Source: Erysipelotrichaceae bacterium
Lineage (GTDB): Bacteria; Bacillota_I; Bacilli_A; Erysipelotrichales; Erysipelotrichaceae
NCBI GenBank assembly: GCA_024709285.1
Contig: JANJWY010000065.1
Span: 1 to 5,578 of the forward strand
Reading direction: 5' to 3'
DNA length: 5,578 nucleotides
This document shows positions 1 to 5,578 of the stretch, in pieces. Each line of letters opens with the position of its first letter. Positions within the stretch are counted from its first letter, which is position 1. The notes beneath the pieces were generated by a model. That model did not search any database. It was not told the origin of the DNA and saw nothing but the letters and a program-made list of their open reading frames with translations. The translations under genes were made by a program, and so were the position numbers.

Positions 1-191
1 CCGATGCTGACATCAACCTTACGATGCAGATAGGACAGCACTCGAAGCAGATTGTCCGTCACCTTTTCTACTGTCTGATTGCCCGCCACCGTCGTACATC
101 CCAACAAATCAAAACGTTCGGGATGCGCTAACAGTGCACACAACGCAAAAATATCGTCATGCCCCGGATCACAATCAAATATGATTTTCAT
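1..191 (-). CDS. Nucleoside hydrolase, inosine-uridine preferring type (N-terminal part, cut by window edge)
   Basis: Translating the minus strand from the ATG at 191 gives 63 complete residues that run off the window edge without a stop. Seen: the fragment opens MKIIFDCDPGHDD, with D6, D8, D12 and D13 forming the Asp cluster that binds Ca2+ and ribose in the IU-nucleoside hydrolase family, followed by TTVAGNQTVEKVTDN, in which N38 matches the conserved family Asn near position 39. Known of the family: these enzymes cleave the N-glycosidic bond of nucleosides to ribose and free base, in the cytoplasm. The full protein is normally about 300-330 residues, so roughly four fifths is missing here. 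The start lies one base after the stop of the upstream permease gene, with an AAAGGGGAA Shine-Dalgarno (196-204) inside that gene's last codons, so translation is probably coupled. Inference: it consumes what the importer brings in. Base specificity (purine or pyrimidine) cannot be read from this fragment. Confidence 0.88.
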   Translation of the reverse strand, partial: MKIIFDCDPGHDDIFALCALLAHPERFDLLGCTTVAGNQTVEKVTDNLLRVLSYLHRKVDVSI

Positions 192-192
192 C

Positions 193-1116
193 TTATTCCC
201 CTTTGATCTTCATGCGGCGATACTCATAAATCGAGTAAGCCACGATACCGACAAACACCGCGACATACGGAATGGTCTGAATGATTTCCGAAGGCAATGC
301 AAATAATTGTAATGCATTGGAAAGTGCATCAAACATCCCAAACAGAAAGGCCGTCAACGTAACCAACCAGACATTACCCATACCCATCGCCTCAGCCGCC
401 AAACCGATAAACCCGCGACCCGCCGTCATGTTTTGAGTAAAGAACGAAAGATATCCCATCGACATATAGGCACCGCCCAACGCCGCCAATAAACCACTCA
501 ACAACAACGCAATCGTCTTGATCTGTTTCACATTCACACCAACAGATTCAGCCGCATGCGGGTCCTTGCCCACTGCTTTCATACGCAAACCCAACGGCGT
601 CTGATACATCATCAGATACACCAAAATGACCGCCGCAAACATGATATACGCCAACACATTATGACCCGAAAAAATCCGCCCCAAAATCGGAATATCCGCC
701 AAAATCGGAATGGTGACTTTCGGAAGTGAGCGCGCACTCAGCGTAGCGCTGGTACCCTTTGAACCCGTAATGATAAACAAAAGGAAAACTGTAAATGAAC
801 TCGAAAATAAGTTAAGAGCAATCCCTCCCAAAATATTATTCGTCTTTAATATCAACGTAAAATACGAAAGGATTGCGGCCATGATCATCCCCGCCAGACA
901 CGCTGCCAGAAAACCGATCCACGCATTCTGCGTAAATGCACTGGTCACAGTACCGACAAACGCCGCCATCAGCATCATACCTTCAATCGCAATATTCGCA
1001 ATCCCGGCACTGTTGGCAATATAGGCCGCCAACGCCGCAAACAAAATCGGAACAACGACGCGGATGACCGTGAAGCCAAACTCCGGCGTCAACATGATAT
1101 TCAATACATCAAGCAT
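193..1116 (-). CDS. ABC nucleoside transporter, permease subunit 2 (BPD_transp_2 family, NupQ-like)
   Basis: An integral membrane protein of 307 residues, a normal length for the second permease of BMP-type nucleoside importers. Hydrophobic stretches near residues 15-35, 43-62, 66-90, 95-118, 153-171, 199-219, 247-267 and 280-297 suggest about eight membrane segments. Family landmarks seen are NIAIEG (41-46), the polar loop GLRMKAVGKDPHAAESVGVNV-like region (176-196), which in this family faces the ATPase, and TAGRGFIGLAA (231-241). The basic tail YRRMKIKGE fits a cytoplasmic C-terminus. The ATG at 1116 overlaps the end of the preceding permease gene by 8 bases and has AAGGGGGG at 1125-1132, eight bases upstream, which supports this start. 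It should pair with the 351-residue permease to form the heterodimeric channel. Family assignment is secure; the exact nucleoside carried is inferred only from the gene set. Confidence 0.93.
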   Translation of the reverse strand: MLDVLNIMLTPEFGFTVIRVVVPILFAALAAYIANSAGIANIAIEGMMLMAAFVGTVTSAFTQNAWIGFLAACLAGMIMAAILSYFTLILKTNNILGGIALNLFSSSFTVFLLFIITGSKGTSATLSARSLPKVTIPILADIPILGRIFSGHNVLAYIMFAAVILVYLMMYQTPLGLRMKAVGKDPHAAESVGVNVKQIKTIALLLSGLLAALGGAYMSMGYLSFFTQNMTAGRGFIGLAAEAMGMGNVWLVTLTAFLFGMFDALSNALQLFALPSEIIQTIPYVAVFVGIVAYSIYEYRRMKIKGE

Positions 1117-2164
1117 GTTGTTCGCCCCCCTTCTTAATCAACGCACGTTCGTGATATTTTCTTAAGAAATACTGAGACGACACAAACAAGACAACCACCG
1201 CTTCAACCACCGCCACGATTTCAACCGGAACATCCGTCGTACGCGCCATGATATCCGCACCGGTACGCAAGTAACTGATCGCAAATGCCGCCGCAACGAC
1301 ACCTACCGGATGATTACGACCCAACATGGCCATCAGTGCACCGGTAAAACCCAGACCCGGCAACGCCGACCACTGAAACCGATTGTACATACCCAACAGT
1401 TCCACCGAAGAACCGACACCACCGATAAACCCGGAAATAAAGTGAACGACCAAGAAAAGCCAAAAGGCATTCATCCCCGAATACTTGGCAAAATTCTTAT
1501 TCAACCCCGTCATCCGAATCGTATAACCCAGCTTGGTATGAAACAGCATCAACTGCAATGCAATGACCGTAACAATCAAAATGACGATTCCAAAGTGAAT
1601 GCGCGTCGAAGGAATGATGACCGGCAGTTTCGCCGTTGCCTGAAACAAGTGAGACGCAACACCAGGCACATCCAACGCCTGCATGAAATTCTTAATGATA
1701 AACAACCCTAAACCAAACAAAATCGAATTCATCATCAGCGAAGTAACCAACTCATTGGTATTGTACTTCGCCTTAAAGAACCCCGGAATCAACGCAATCA
1801 ACCCACCGACCAAACCGGAAATCAAAATGGTCACGAACGGATGAATGAGCGCACTGCTCATCGTCTGCGTAGCAACGGCCGCCGTAACGACACCGCAGAA
1901 ATAGAAAATCCCTTCGGTACCTAAGTTGAACAGCTTCGTGCGAAACAGCAGCGCCGTCGCCAAACCGGCAAAGGACAGCGGAATCATCGTCTCAATGACA
2001 TTCCCCATATAGCGAACTTTAGTCAAAGGAGCAAACAGCATTTTCGAAAAAGATTCCAACGGCTGTGCACTGAAAATCAGCAACAAGACAAAGGTAAGTA
2101 TCAATGCCAGCAAAACAGCTGCCGCCATTTTTACGACTTCAAAGATCCGCTCATTCGCTAACAT
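1109..2164 (-). CDS. ABC nucleoside transporter, permease subunit 1 (BPD_transp_2 family, NupP-like)
   Basis: An integral membrane protein of 351 residues, the larger of the two permeases, as expected in nupP/nupQ-type pairs. A cytoplasmic N-terminus (MLANERIFEVVK) leads into a first hydrophobic segment at about 13-32; further segments lie near 60-75, 83-100, 108-130, 143-158, 190-208, 233-252, 270-300 and 313-333. Landmarks seen are FNLGTEGIFYFCG (79-91), KYNTNELVTSLMMN (133-146, compare the family NE-x-x-x-T-x-M-x-N pattern), TIRMTGLNKNFAKYSGMN (215-232, probable ATPase-contact loop) and GLGFTGALMAMLGRNHP (270-286). The ATG at 2164 overlaps the ATPase stop by seven bases and is preceded by AGAGGG at 2172-2177, seven bases away; an internal Met at residue 13 would remove the N-terminal tail and has no better signal. 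It ends in TGA, inside the start region of the next permease gene. Confidence 0.93.
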   Translation of the reverse strand: MLANERIFEVVKMAAAVLLALILTFVLLLIFSAQPLESFSKMLFAPLTKVRYMGNVIETMIPLSFAGLATALLFRTKLFNLGTEGIFYFCGVVTAAVATQTMSSALIHPFVTILISGLVGGLIALIPGFFKAKYNTNELVTSLMMNSILFGLGLFIIKNFMQALDVPGVASHLFQATAKLPVIIPSTRIHFGIVILIVTVIALQLMLFHTKLGYTIRMTGLNKNFAKYSGMNAFWLFLVVHFISGFIGGVGSSVELLGMYNRFQWSALPGLGFTGALMAMLGRNHPVGVVAAAFAISYLRTGADIMARTTDVPVEIVAVVEAVVVLFVSSQYFLRKYHERALIKKGGEQHA

Positions 2165-3717
2165 AAACTTGCCCTCTTTAGACTTTCCTCATCCTGACGT
2201 TTGACCCCAAGCATATATAACCCCAACTCCATTTCACCGACATCCTTCGTACGGTCGAAATGAGCAACGATTTCACCTTCATACATCACGATCAGCCGAT
2301 CACTGACCTCCATGACCTCATTCAAATCCGCACTGACCAATAGAATCGCCACATTGCGATTGCGCATGTCAATCAATTGCTTATGAATAAACTCAGCACT
2401 GCCGATATCGATGCCCCGCGTCGGCTGTTCCGCAATCATGACCTTCGGATCCGTATTCGTCTCACGGGCAACGACTACTTTTTGAATGTTGCCTCCCGAA
2501 AGACTTTCGATTTTCGATTTATAATTCTTCGTGCGAACACTGAACATTTGAATGAGCTGAGAAGCCACTTTACCAATGGCCTTATCATTCATAAATATCG
2601 GACCATTGATCTCCTTACGCCGATAATAACTGGAAATCAGATTCTCCGCAACGGTTGCCCCTTGCGCCACACCTTCCTTCATACGATCCTCCGGAATATA
2701 AGCCAATCCGTGAATCCGCTTCTGATCGACAGAAAGAGAAGAAATATCCTGATCATTGATAAACCACTTCCCACTGTTGATATCCGCCAATCCGACCAAG
2801 CCCTGAACCAGTTCCGACTGACCATTGCCCTGAACCCCGGCCACACCCAAGATTTCACCTTCACGGATCGCAAAACGGATATCCTTTAAAATCGGGATGC
2901 CCTTTTTCGTCAGATTTAATCCTTCCACTTTAAAAGCAATACCATCGCGATCCGATTCAAATTTGAAATCATCATATGACAAAGAAACTTTACGCCCGAC
3001 AATGAGCTCCGTCATTTGCTCGATCGTAATATCTTCATTGTTAAACGTCCCGCGACTCTCCCCGTTTTGCATGATCGTGATGCGATCGCTGATCGCCTTC
3101 ACTTCATTGAGCTTATGAGAAATAAAGAGAATCGTATGTCCCATATTTTTAAAGTGTTTCAGATTATCAAAAAGCGCCTGCGTTTCCTGCGGTGTCAGTA
3201 CGGCGGTCGGCTCATCGAGAATGATGACCTCCGCATCGCGATACAACGTCTTCAATATTTCGACTTTCTGCTTGGCACTGACCGTCAGACGCGATACCCG
3301 CTGTGTCACATCCATATCAAAATTATATTTCTTAGCCAGATTTTTCGTTACATTGACCGCTTCTTTTTTATTTAAAAAGAATCGCTTCTGCTTGGGCTCC
3401 ATACCTAAAACGATGTTCTCCGCCACCGAAAAATCATCAATCAACATAAAGTGCTGATGGACCATTCCTATCCCATTGAGAATGGCTTCCATCGAATTAT
3501 GAAACTGCGTCGGCTTGCCCCGATAGGTAATCGTACCCGAAGATGCATGTTCGATACCGAAAATGATCTTCATCAGCGTCGACTTACCCGCCCCGTTTTC
3601 ACCGACGATCGAATGGATTTCACCTTTGCGGAAATCAACACTGACATTGCGATTGGCAACGACGCCATTGGAATAGATTTTTGTGATATCCTTCAAATCA
3701 AGTATGATTTCACTCAT
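2158..3717 (-). CDS. ABC nucleoside transporter, ATP-binding protein with two nucleotide-binding domains (NupO-like)
   Basis: A cytoplasmic ATPase of 519 residues, the usual size of the fused double-NBD subunit of ribose/nucleoside (CUT2-like, BMP-type) importers. NBD1 has Walker A GENGAGKST (39-47), Q-loop Q88, signature region LTVSAKQKVEI (144-154), Walker B VIILDEPTAVLTPQE (164-178) and switch His H201. NBD2 has a degenerate Walker A, GVQGNGQSE (294-302, no Lys/Thr), an intact signature LSGGNIQK (406-413), Walker B MIAEQPTRGIDIG (427-439, catalytic Glu replaced by Gln) and Ala463 where the switch His should be. The intact halves (NBD1 Walker motifs plus NBD2 signature) belong to the same composite site, so one site should hydrolyse ATP and the other is degenerate, as is usual for this family. 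I chose the ATG at 3717 because GAAAGGG lies six bases upstream; the in-frame TTG at 3735 is inside the end of the stem-loop and has no ribosome site. The C-terminus overlaps the permease start. Confidence 0.95.
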   Translation of the reverse strand: MSEIILDLKDITKIYSNGVVANRNVSVDFRKGEIHSIVGENGAGKSTLMKIIFGIEHASSGTITYRGKPTQFHNSMEAILNGIGMVHQHFMLIDDFSVAENIVLGMEPKQKRFFLNKKEAVNVTKNLAKKYNFDMDVTQRVSRLTVSAKQKVEILKTLYRDAEVIILDEPTAVLTPQETQALFDNLKHFKNMGHTILFISHKLNEVKAISDRITIMQNGESRGTFNNEDITIEQMTELIVGRKVSLSYDDFKFESDRDGIAFKVEGLNLTKKGIPILKDIRFAIREGEILGVAGVQGNGQSELVQGLVGLADINSGKWFINDQDISSLSVDQKRIHGLAYIPEDRMKEGVAQGATVAENLISSYYRRKEINGPIFMNDKAIGKVASQLIQMFSVRTKNYKSKIESLSGGNIQKVVVARETNTDPKVMIAEQPTRGIDIGSAEFIHKQLIDMRNRNVAILLVSADLNEVMEVSDRLIVMYEGEIVAHFDRTKDVGEMELGLYMLGVKRQDEESLKRASLC

Positions 3718-3722
3718 AAAGA

Positions 3723-3730
3723 CCCTTTCT
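3723..3730 (-). promoter_or_regulatory. Ribosome binding site deciding the ATPase start
   Basis: On the minus strand the sequence reads AGAAAGGG, followed by TCTTT and then ATG at 3717. This places translation initiation at MSEIILDL and argues against the longer in-frame TTG start at 3735, whose upstream bases form the stem-loop. The site begins four bases after the stem ends, so the hairpin does not sequester it. Confidence 0.7.
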
Positions 3731-3734
3731 AACA

Positions 3735-3768
3735 ACGAATGCTCTACACCTTTGTGTAGAGCATTCGT
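3735..3768 (-). promoter_or_regulatory. Perfect 15-bp stem-loop between the binding-protein and ATPase genes
   Basis: The arms 3735-3749 and 3754-3768 are exact reverse complements (ACGAATGCTCTACAC on the minus strand, loop AAAG, then GTGTAGAGCATTCGT). It is the main content of the 70-base gap, lying 19 bases after the lipoprotein stop. The transcript after the stem reads TGTTAGAAAGGG, with no U tract, so it is not a convincing intrinsic terminator in either direction. Stem-loops at this place in ABC importer operons are known to protect the 3' end of the binding-protein message or to act as partial attenuators, giving more binding protein than transporter. I infer that role here; the pairing is certain, the function is not. 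Confidence 0.6.
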
Positions 3769-3787
3769 AATATCATATGATTTCTTC

Positions 3788-4867
3788 TTACGGTTGAACT
3801 GAAGCTTTAATAGCGTTCCATTCGTCCGCCGTCAGAGTCAATGCGCTCTTAACAACGATTTCGCCGCTGATAACTTTGGCTTCATAAGAAGCAACGACAT
3901 CACGGATAGCTGCCGGCAATGCGTTATAAACATCATTCTTCGCCAAACCGACACCGTTTTCCTTGATACCTAAGATTTCAAGCTGACCATAAGGAAGAGT
4001 ACCGGCCAAGTGACGTTGAACTGCTTGCAGGATTGCCAAGTCAACATTCTTTGTACCTGAAGTCAGAATCTTCTCATATTTTGCTGCATCATTTTTAAAC
4101 AGCAATGCTTGGTCAGCATCGACGCCCAACGCATAACGATTGGCTTCAACTGCTGCATCAAACAAACCATTACCCGTACCGCCTGCAGCATGGAAGATGA
4201 TATCAGCTCCACCGGCATATTGGTTCAAGGCAATTTCTTTACCCTTGGCAGGATCGCCAAAGTTATTGGCATAAGCGATGAAAATCTTAACATCCGGATT
4301 GACAGCTTGTGCACCTTGGATATATCCATACAAGAAGTCATTGATACCGGCAAATTCCATACCGCCGATAGCTCCGATAATGTTATTGGTCGGATCAGCA
4401 TACTTCAGATCAGACTTGGTAACCAAACCGGCAACCAAACCAGTCAAATAACCCAATTCGTTGGCCTTATAGAACATACCATACGTATTGGCATTGGACG
4501 GAGCGACATCCCAGTCAAAGTTAATGAACTTTTTGTCCGGGAACTGAGCGATGACTTTTTCAAAAGTCGGCGAAGCTTCCCAGTTTCCGCCGATGATGAT
4601 ATCATAATCACCTTCAGCAGCGTCGAGATAATAGTTTTCCCACTTGGATTGGTCACGACCCATTTCGATAATGGTCGTTTCGGCATCTTCGATTTCAGCT
4701 TCAATCAAAGCCATACCATTGGCAGTAACATCAAAGTAGGATTGGTCGCCACGGAAAGGCACCAACAACGCCACTTTTACGCCTTCTTTTTCATCTTCAG
4801 GAGCGGCACAGCCGACAAACCCGAAAACGATGAACAAGGCCAATAAAACCTTCAATAAATTCTTCAT
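3788..4867 (-). CDS. BMP/PnrA-family nucleoside-binding lipoprotein (ABC importer substrate-binding protein)
   Basis: A 359-residue extracellular, membrane-anchored binding protein. Residues 1-19 form a short signal peptide (MKNLLK followed by a hydrophobic run) ending in a lipobox, FVGC, with C20 as the lipidated Cys, followed by an acidic linker (EDEKEG). The mature part follows the BMP (PF02608) pattern: strand KVALLVPF (31-38) with D41-x-S43-x-F45 near the ligand pocket; IIIGGNWEASP (90-100); FINFDWDV (114-121); YKANELGYLTGLVAGL (133-148); IGAIGGMEFAGINDFLYGYIQGA (164-186); HAAGGTGNGLFDAA (226-239); and GVDADQ (248-253). The ATG at 4867 has a strong SD, AGGAGG (4872-4877), and overlaps the upstream stop by four bases (ATGA). 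Known members bind purine and other nucleosides. Some pocket positions differ from the commonest form (RGDQSYFD in place of a GGxxDxSFN-type segment), so the ligand is inferred. It is not recognisable as any specific named orthologue. Confidence 0.93.
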   Translation of the reverse strand: MKNLLKVLLALFIVFGFVGCAAPEDEKEGVKVALLVPFRGDQSYFDVTANGMALIEAEIEDAETTIIEMGRDQSKWENYYLDAAEGDYDIIIGGNWEASPTFEKVIAQFPDKKFINFDWDVAPSNANTYGMFYKANELGYLTGLVAGLVTKSDLKYADPTNNIIGAIGGMEFAGINDFLYGYIQGAQAVNPDVKIFIAYANNFGDPAKGKEIALNQYAGGADIIFHAAGGTGNGLFDAAVEANRYALGVDADQALLFKNDAAKYEKILTSGTKNVDLAILQAVQRHLAGTLPYGQLEILGIKENGVGLAKNDVYNALPAAIRDVVASYEAKVISGEIVVKSALTLTADEWNAIKASVQP

Positions 4868-5578
4868 GTTTCCTCCTCATTTATCTTAAAATCAGCTTTG
4901 CTGACTCTAATCCCGGTTATGAATATACTATTCTTATGTGCACTTATAAACCCCAAACCACCGGAATAATCATCCTTGTTTATGAATAATTTACCCACGG
5001 TCAAGCCATCTACTTTGAATATTATTATATGTGATACACATACAATGTGCAATGAAATTTGAGCCGATTTCACATGTGAAATAATTACTTCAGACAGATG
5101 ATGAATCTTCCCGTTTTCAACTTTATTTATATGAAACATCGTTTGATTTATACGAACGATTTCGATATACCGACGCGCTCCTAAAACCCCAAAACACACA
5201 GCACTTCCCTGCTCCCAACGTTGAAGACTTACTTCAAATTGCGTCTGTTTCCATCGCACATCACCAAACAACAGCATGGCACGCTCATCTGATTGACAAG
5301 TGATCCCACCATCCACGACCCAATTCCCATTGACATGCGTGCATCCGGAAATTTCCCGATGATTTCCCATATAAAATGTCAGTCCATAGTCTTCCATGGG
5401 TAACCTTGTCATATCCCAATCGAACTCTGCACTTCCCGTAATCATCACCGAATCCATCCAAACATGCGTCAAAAAGGTCCGATCCAGACAAACAAGTTCA
5501 ATACCAACCTCCTCGACCAATGAGAAATCACTTGGAATCTGAAGCTCAAAGCAAACAAATTTATCTGTAAGTTGTTCT
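4864..5578 (-). CDS. C-terminal part of a large protein with a jelly-roll (concanavalin-like) tail, possibly ADP-ribosylglycohydrolase family
   Basis: The minus-strand frame stays open to the window edge, so this is the last 237 residues of a longer gene; the TTG at 5520 is not a credible start because the frame continues through it (EQLTDKFVCFELQIPSDFS). The fragment has no signal peptide, membrane segment or obvious catalytic motif. It alternates short beta-strand-like stretches: VWMDSVMITG (39-48), a linker, HVNGNWVVDGG (81-91), RAMLLFGDVRWKQTQFEVSLQ (99-119), AVCFGVLGARRYIEIVRIN (126-144), IIIFKVDGLTVGKL (184-197) and GGLGFISAHKNSIFITGIRV (206-225). A strand-turn order of 'xxDxxxxxG', 'WxVxxG', 'GDxxWxxxxFEV', 'GxxxRxYxxx', 'VDGxxV' and 'GGxGFxxxxxxxxxxxIxV' is typical of concanavalin/laminin-G-like folds. 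From memory of the family, the C-terminal tail of ADP-ribosylglycohydrolase (COG1397-like) proteins in Gram-positives has this layout, but the catalytic half is out of view, so that name is tentative. A domain of unknown ligand is the safe call. Confidence 0.5.
   Translation of the reverse strand, partial: EQLTDKFVCFELQIPSDFSLVEEVGIELVCLDRTFLTHVWMDSVMITGSAEFDWDMTRLPMEDYGLTFYMGNHREISGCTHVNGNWVVDGGITCQSDERAMLLFGDVRWKQTQFEVSLQRWEQGSAVCFGVLGARRYIEIVRINQTMFHINKVENGKIHHLSEVIISHVKSAQISLHIVCVSHIIIFKVDGLTVGKLFINKDDYSGGLGFISAHKNSIFITGIRVSKADFKINEEET
4872..4877 (-). promoter_or_regulatory. Strong Shine-Dalgarno of the binding-protein gene, inside the upstream gene
   Basis: AGGAGG on the minus strand, four bases before the ATG at 4867. 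The same bases encode part of the last Glu-Glu-Glu of the upstream protein, and the two genes share ATGA, so ribosomes finishing the first gene can restart on the second. It is the closest match to the consensus among the ribosome sites here, which fits a need for abundant binding protein. Confidence 0.75.
5024..5052 (-). promoter_or_regulatory. Candidate internal promoter upstream of the binding-protein gene
   Basis: On the minus strand a weak -35 hexamer TTGCAC (5047-5052) is followed after exactly 17 bases by a perfect TATAAT (5024-5029). Transcription would start near 5017, about 150 bases before the lipoprotein ATG, inside the 3' end of the upstream gene. The -35 matches the consensus at only three of six positions, and the region is AT-rich, so chance matches are likely; the exact spacing and the neighbouring dyads are what make it worth listing. 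Confidence 0.3.
5028..5042. repeat. 15-base dyad TATGTG-n3-CACATA in the spacer of the candidate promoter
   Basis: The sequence has six-base arms that are exact reverse complements around a three-base centre. It lies between the proposed -35 and -10 and touches two bases of the -10, the position expected of a repressor operator. It is also within a coding region (residues around VCVSHI of the upstream protein), so it may be coincidental. Confidence 0.3.
5067..5082. repeat. Perfect 16-bp palindrome ATTTCACATGTGAAAT
   Basis: A gapless self-complementary 16-mer about 15 bases upstream of the proposed -35, with its centre near -58 relative to the predicted start, a usual distance for an activator. 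It shares the TCACAT half-site with the dyad at 5028-5042. It encodes part of IISHVKS in the upstream protein, so a regulatory role is inferred only. Confidence 0.35.

Noticed and set aside
710..1024. Plus-strand open frame opposite the second permease
   Set aside because: Antisense to conserved membrane segments, with no domain signal. The same applies to the plus-strand frames at 1310-1711, 2377-2889, 3016-3375 and 3451-3732.
3718..3735. Longer ATPase start at the in-frame TTG (3735)
   Set aside because: It would add six residues, encoded by the end of the hairpin and the ribosome site of the ATG at 3717, and has no ribosome site of its own.
3772..3781. 10-bp palindrome ATCATATGAT after the binding-protein stop
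   Set aside because: Too short and AT-rich to stand out from chance; no matching partner was seen nearby.
4741..4755. RGD tripeptide in an extracellular lipoprotein
   Set aside because: It lies in the expected ligand-binding loop region of a BMP protein; an integrin-binding role is not supported by three residues.
4109..4846. Long plus-strand open frame of 245 codons opposite the binding-protein gene
   Set aside because: It is entirely antisense to a gene with clear BMP family motifs; its translation shows no recognisable motif and I see no good ribosome site. It is a shadow of codon bias in the real gene.
4888..4908. Hairpin AGAGTCAGC-AAA-GCTGATTTT just before the binding-protein ribosome site
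   Set aside because: It resembles a small terminator, but it has a three-base loop and two G-U pairs, and its T residues are consumed in the stem, leaving no free U tract. Termination here would also cut off the following gene.
4868..5016. Purine or other riboswitch in the leader of the transporter genes
   Set aside because: The interval is fully coding for the upstream protein and I see no aptamer-like conserved core or expression platform.
5518..5520. TTG as the start of the upstream gene
   Set aside because: The reading frame continues without a stop to the window edge and the protein context (strand-like VCFELQIPSDFS before it) looks coding, so the gene begins outside the window.
1..5578. 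tRNA, rRNA, CRISPR array, insertion sequence or prophage element
   Set aside because: No cloverleaf, repeat-spacer pattern, transposase motif or terminal inverted repeats were seen; the window is filled by one coherent operon.

Overview
The window is part of a single operon on the minus strand, read from high to low coordinates. It is coding almost end to end: the only intergenic space longer than one base is 3718-3787. The genes suggest a Gram-positive (Bacillota-type) bacterium. The solute-binding protein is a lipoprotein with a short Lys-containing signal peptide and a lipobox, the Shine-Dalgarno sequences are strong and purine-rich, and the layout (lipoprotein, double-NBD ATPase, two permeases) matches nucleoside importers such as Bacillus nupNOPQ. 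TGA is used as a stop and TGG encodes Trp, so the code is standard. I cannot name the genus; an Erysipelotrichia-like or other mid-GC Bacillota is only a guess.

Layout in transcription order. (1) 4864 to beyond 5578: the C-terminal 237 residues of a larger protein, beta-rich and resembling the concanavalin-like (jelly-roll) tail found on some ADP-ribosylglycohydrolase-family proteins; the catalytic part would lie outside the window. (2) 3788-4867: a BMP/PnrA-type nucleoside-binding lipoprotein. (3) A 70-base gap holding a perfect 15-bp stem-loop. (4) 2158-3717: the ABC ATPase with two nucleotide-binding domains. (5) 1109-2164 and (6) 193-1116: two BPD_transp_2 permeases. (7) 1-191: the N-terminus of an inosine-uridine-type nucleoside hydrolase, cut by the window edge.

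How they work together: the lipoprotein would capture a nucleoside outside the membrane, the two permeases and the double ATPase would import it, and the hydrolase would split it into ribose and free base. The start of each gene except the ATPase overlaps, or lies one base from, the stop of the gene before it, which points to translational coupling. The exception is the lipoprotein/ATPase junction, where the stem-loop may help set a high binding-protein to transporter ratio. A possible internal promoter (-10 TATAAT, 17-base spacer, weak -35) with two dyads lies inside the 3' end of the upstream gene and could drive the transporter separately. The system is a recognisable nucleoside import and salvage operon. 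Its less ordinary aspects are the lectin-like upstream partner, the possible embedded promoter and the intergenic stem-loop.
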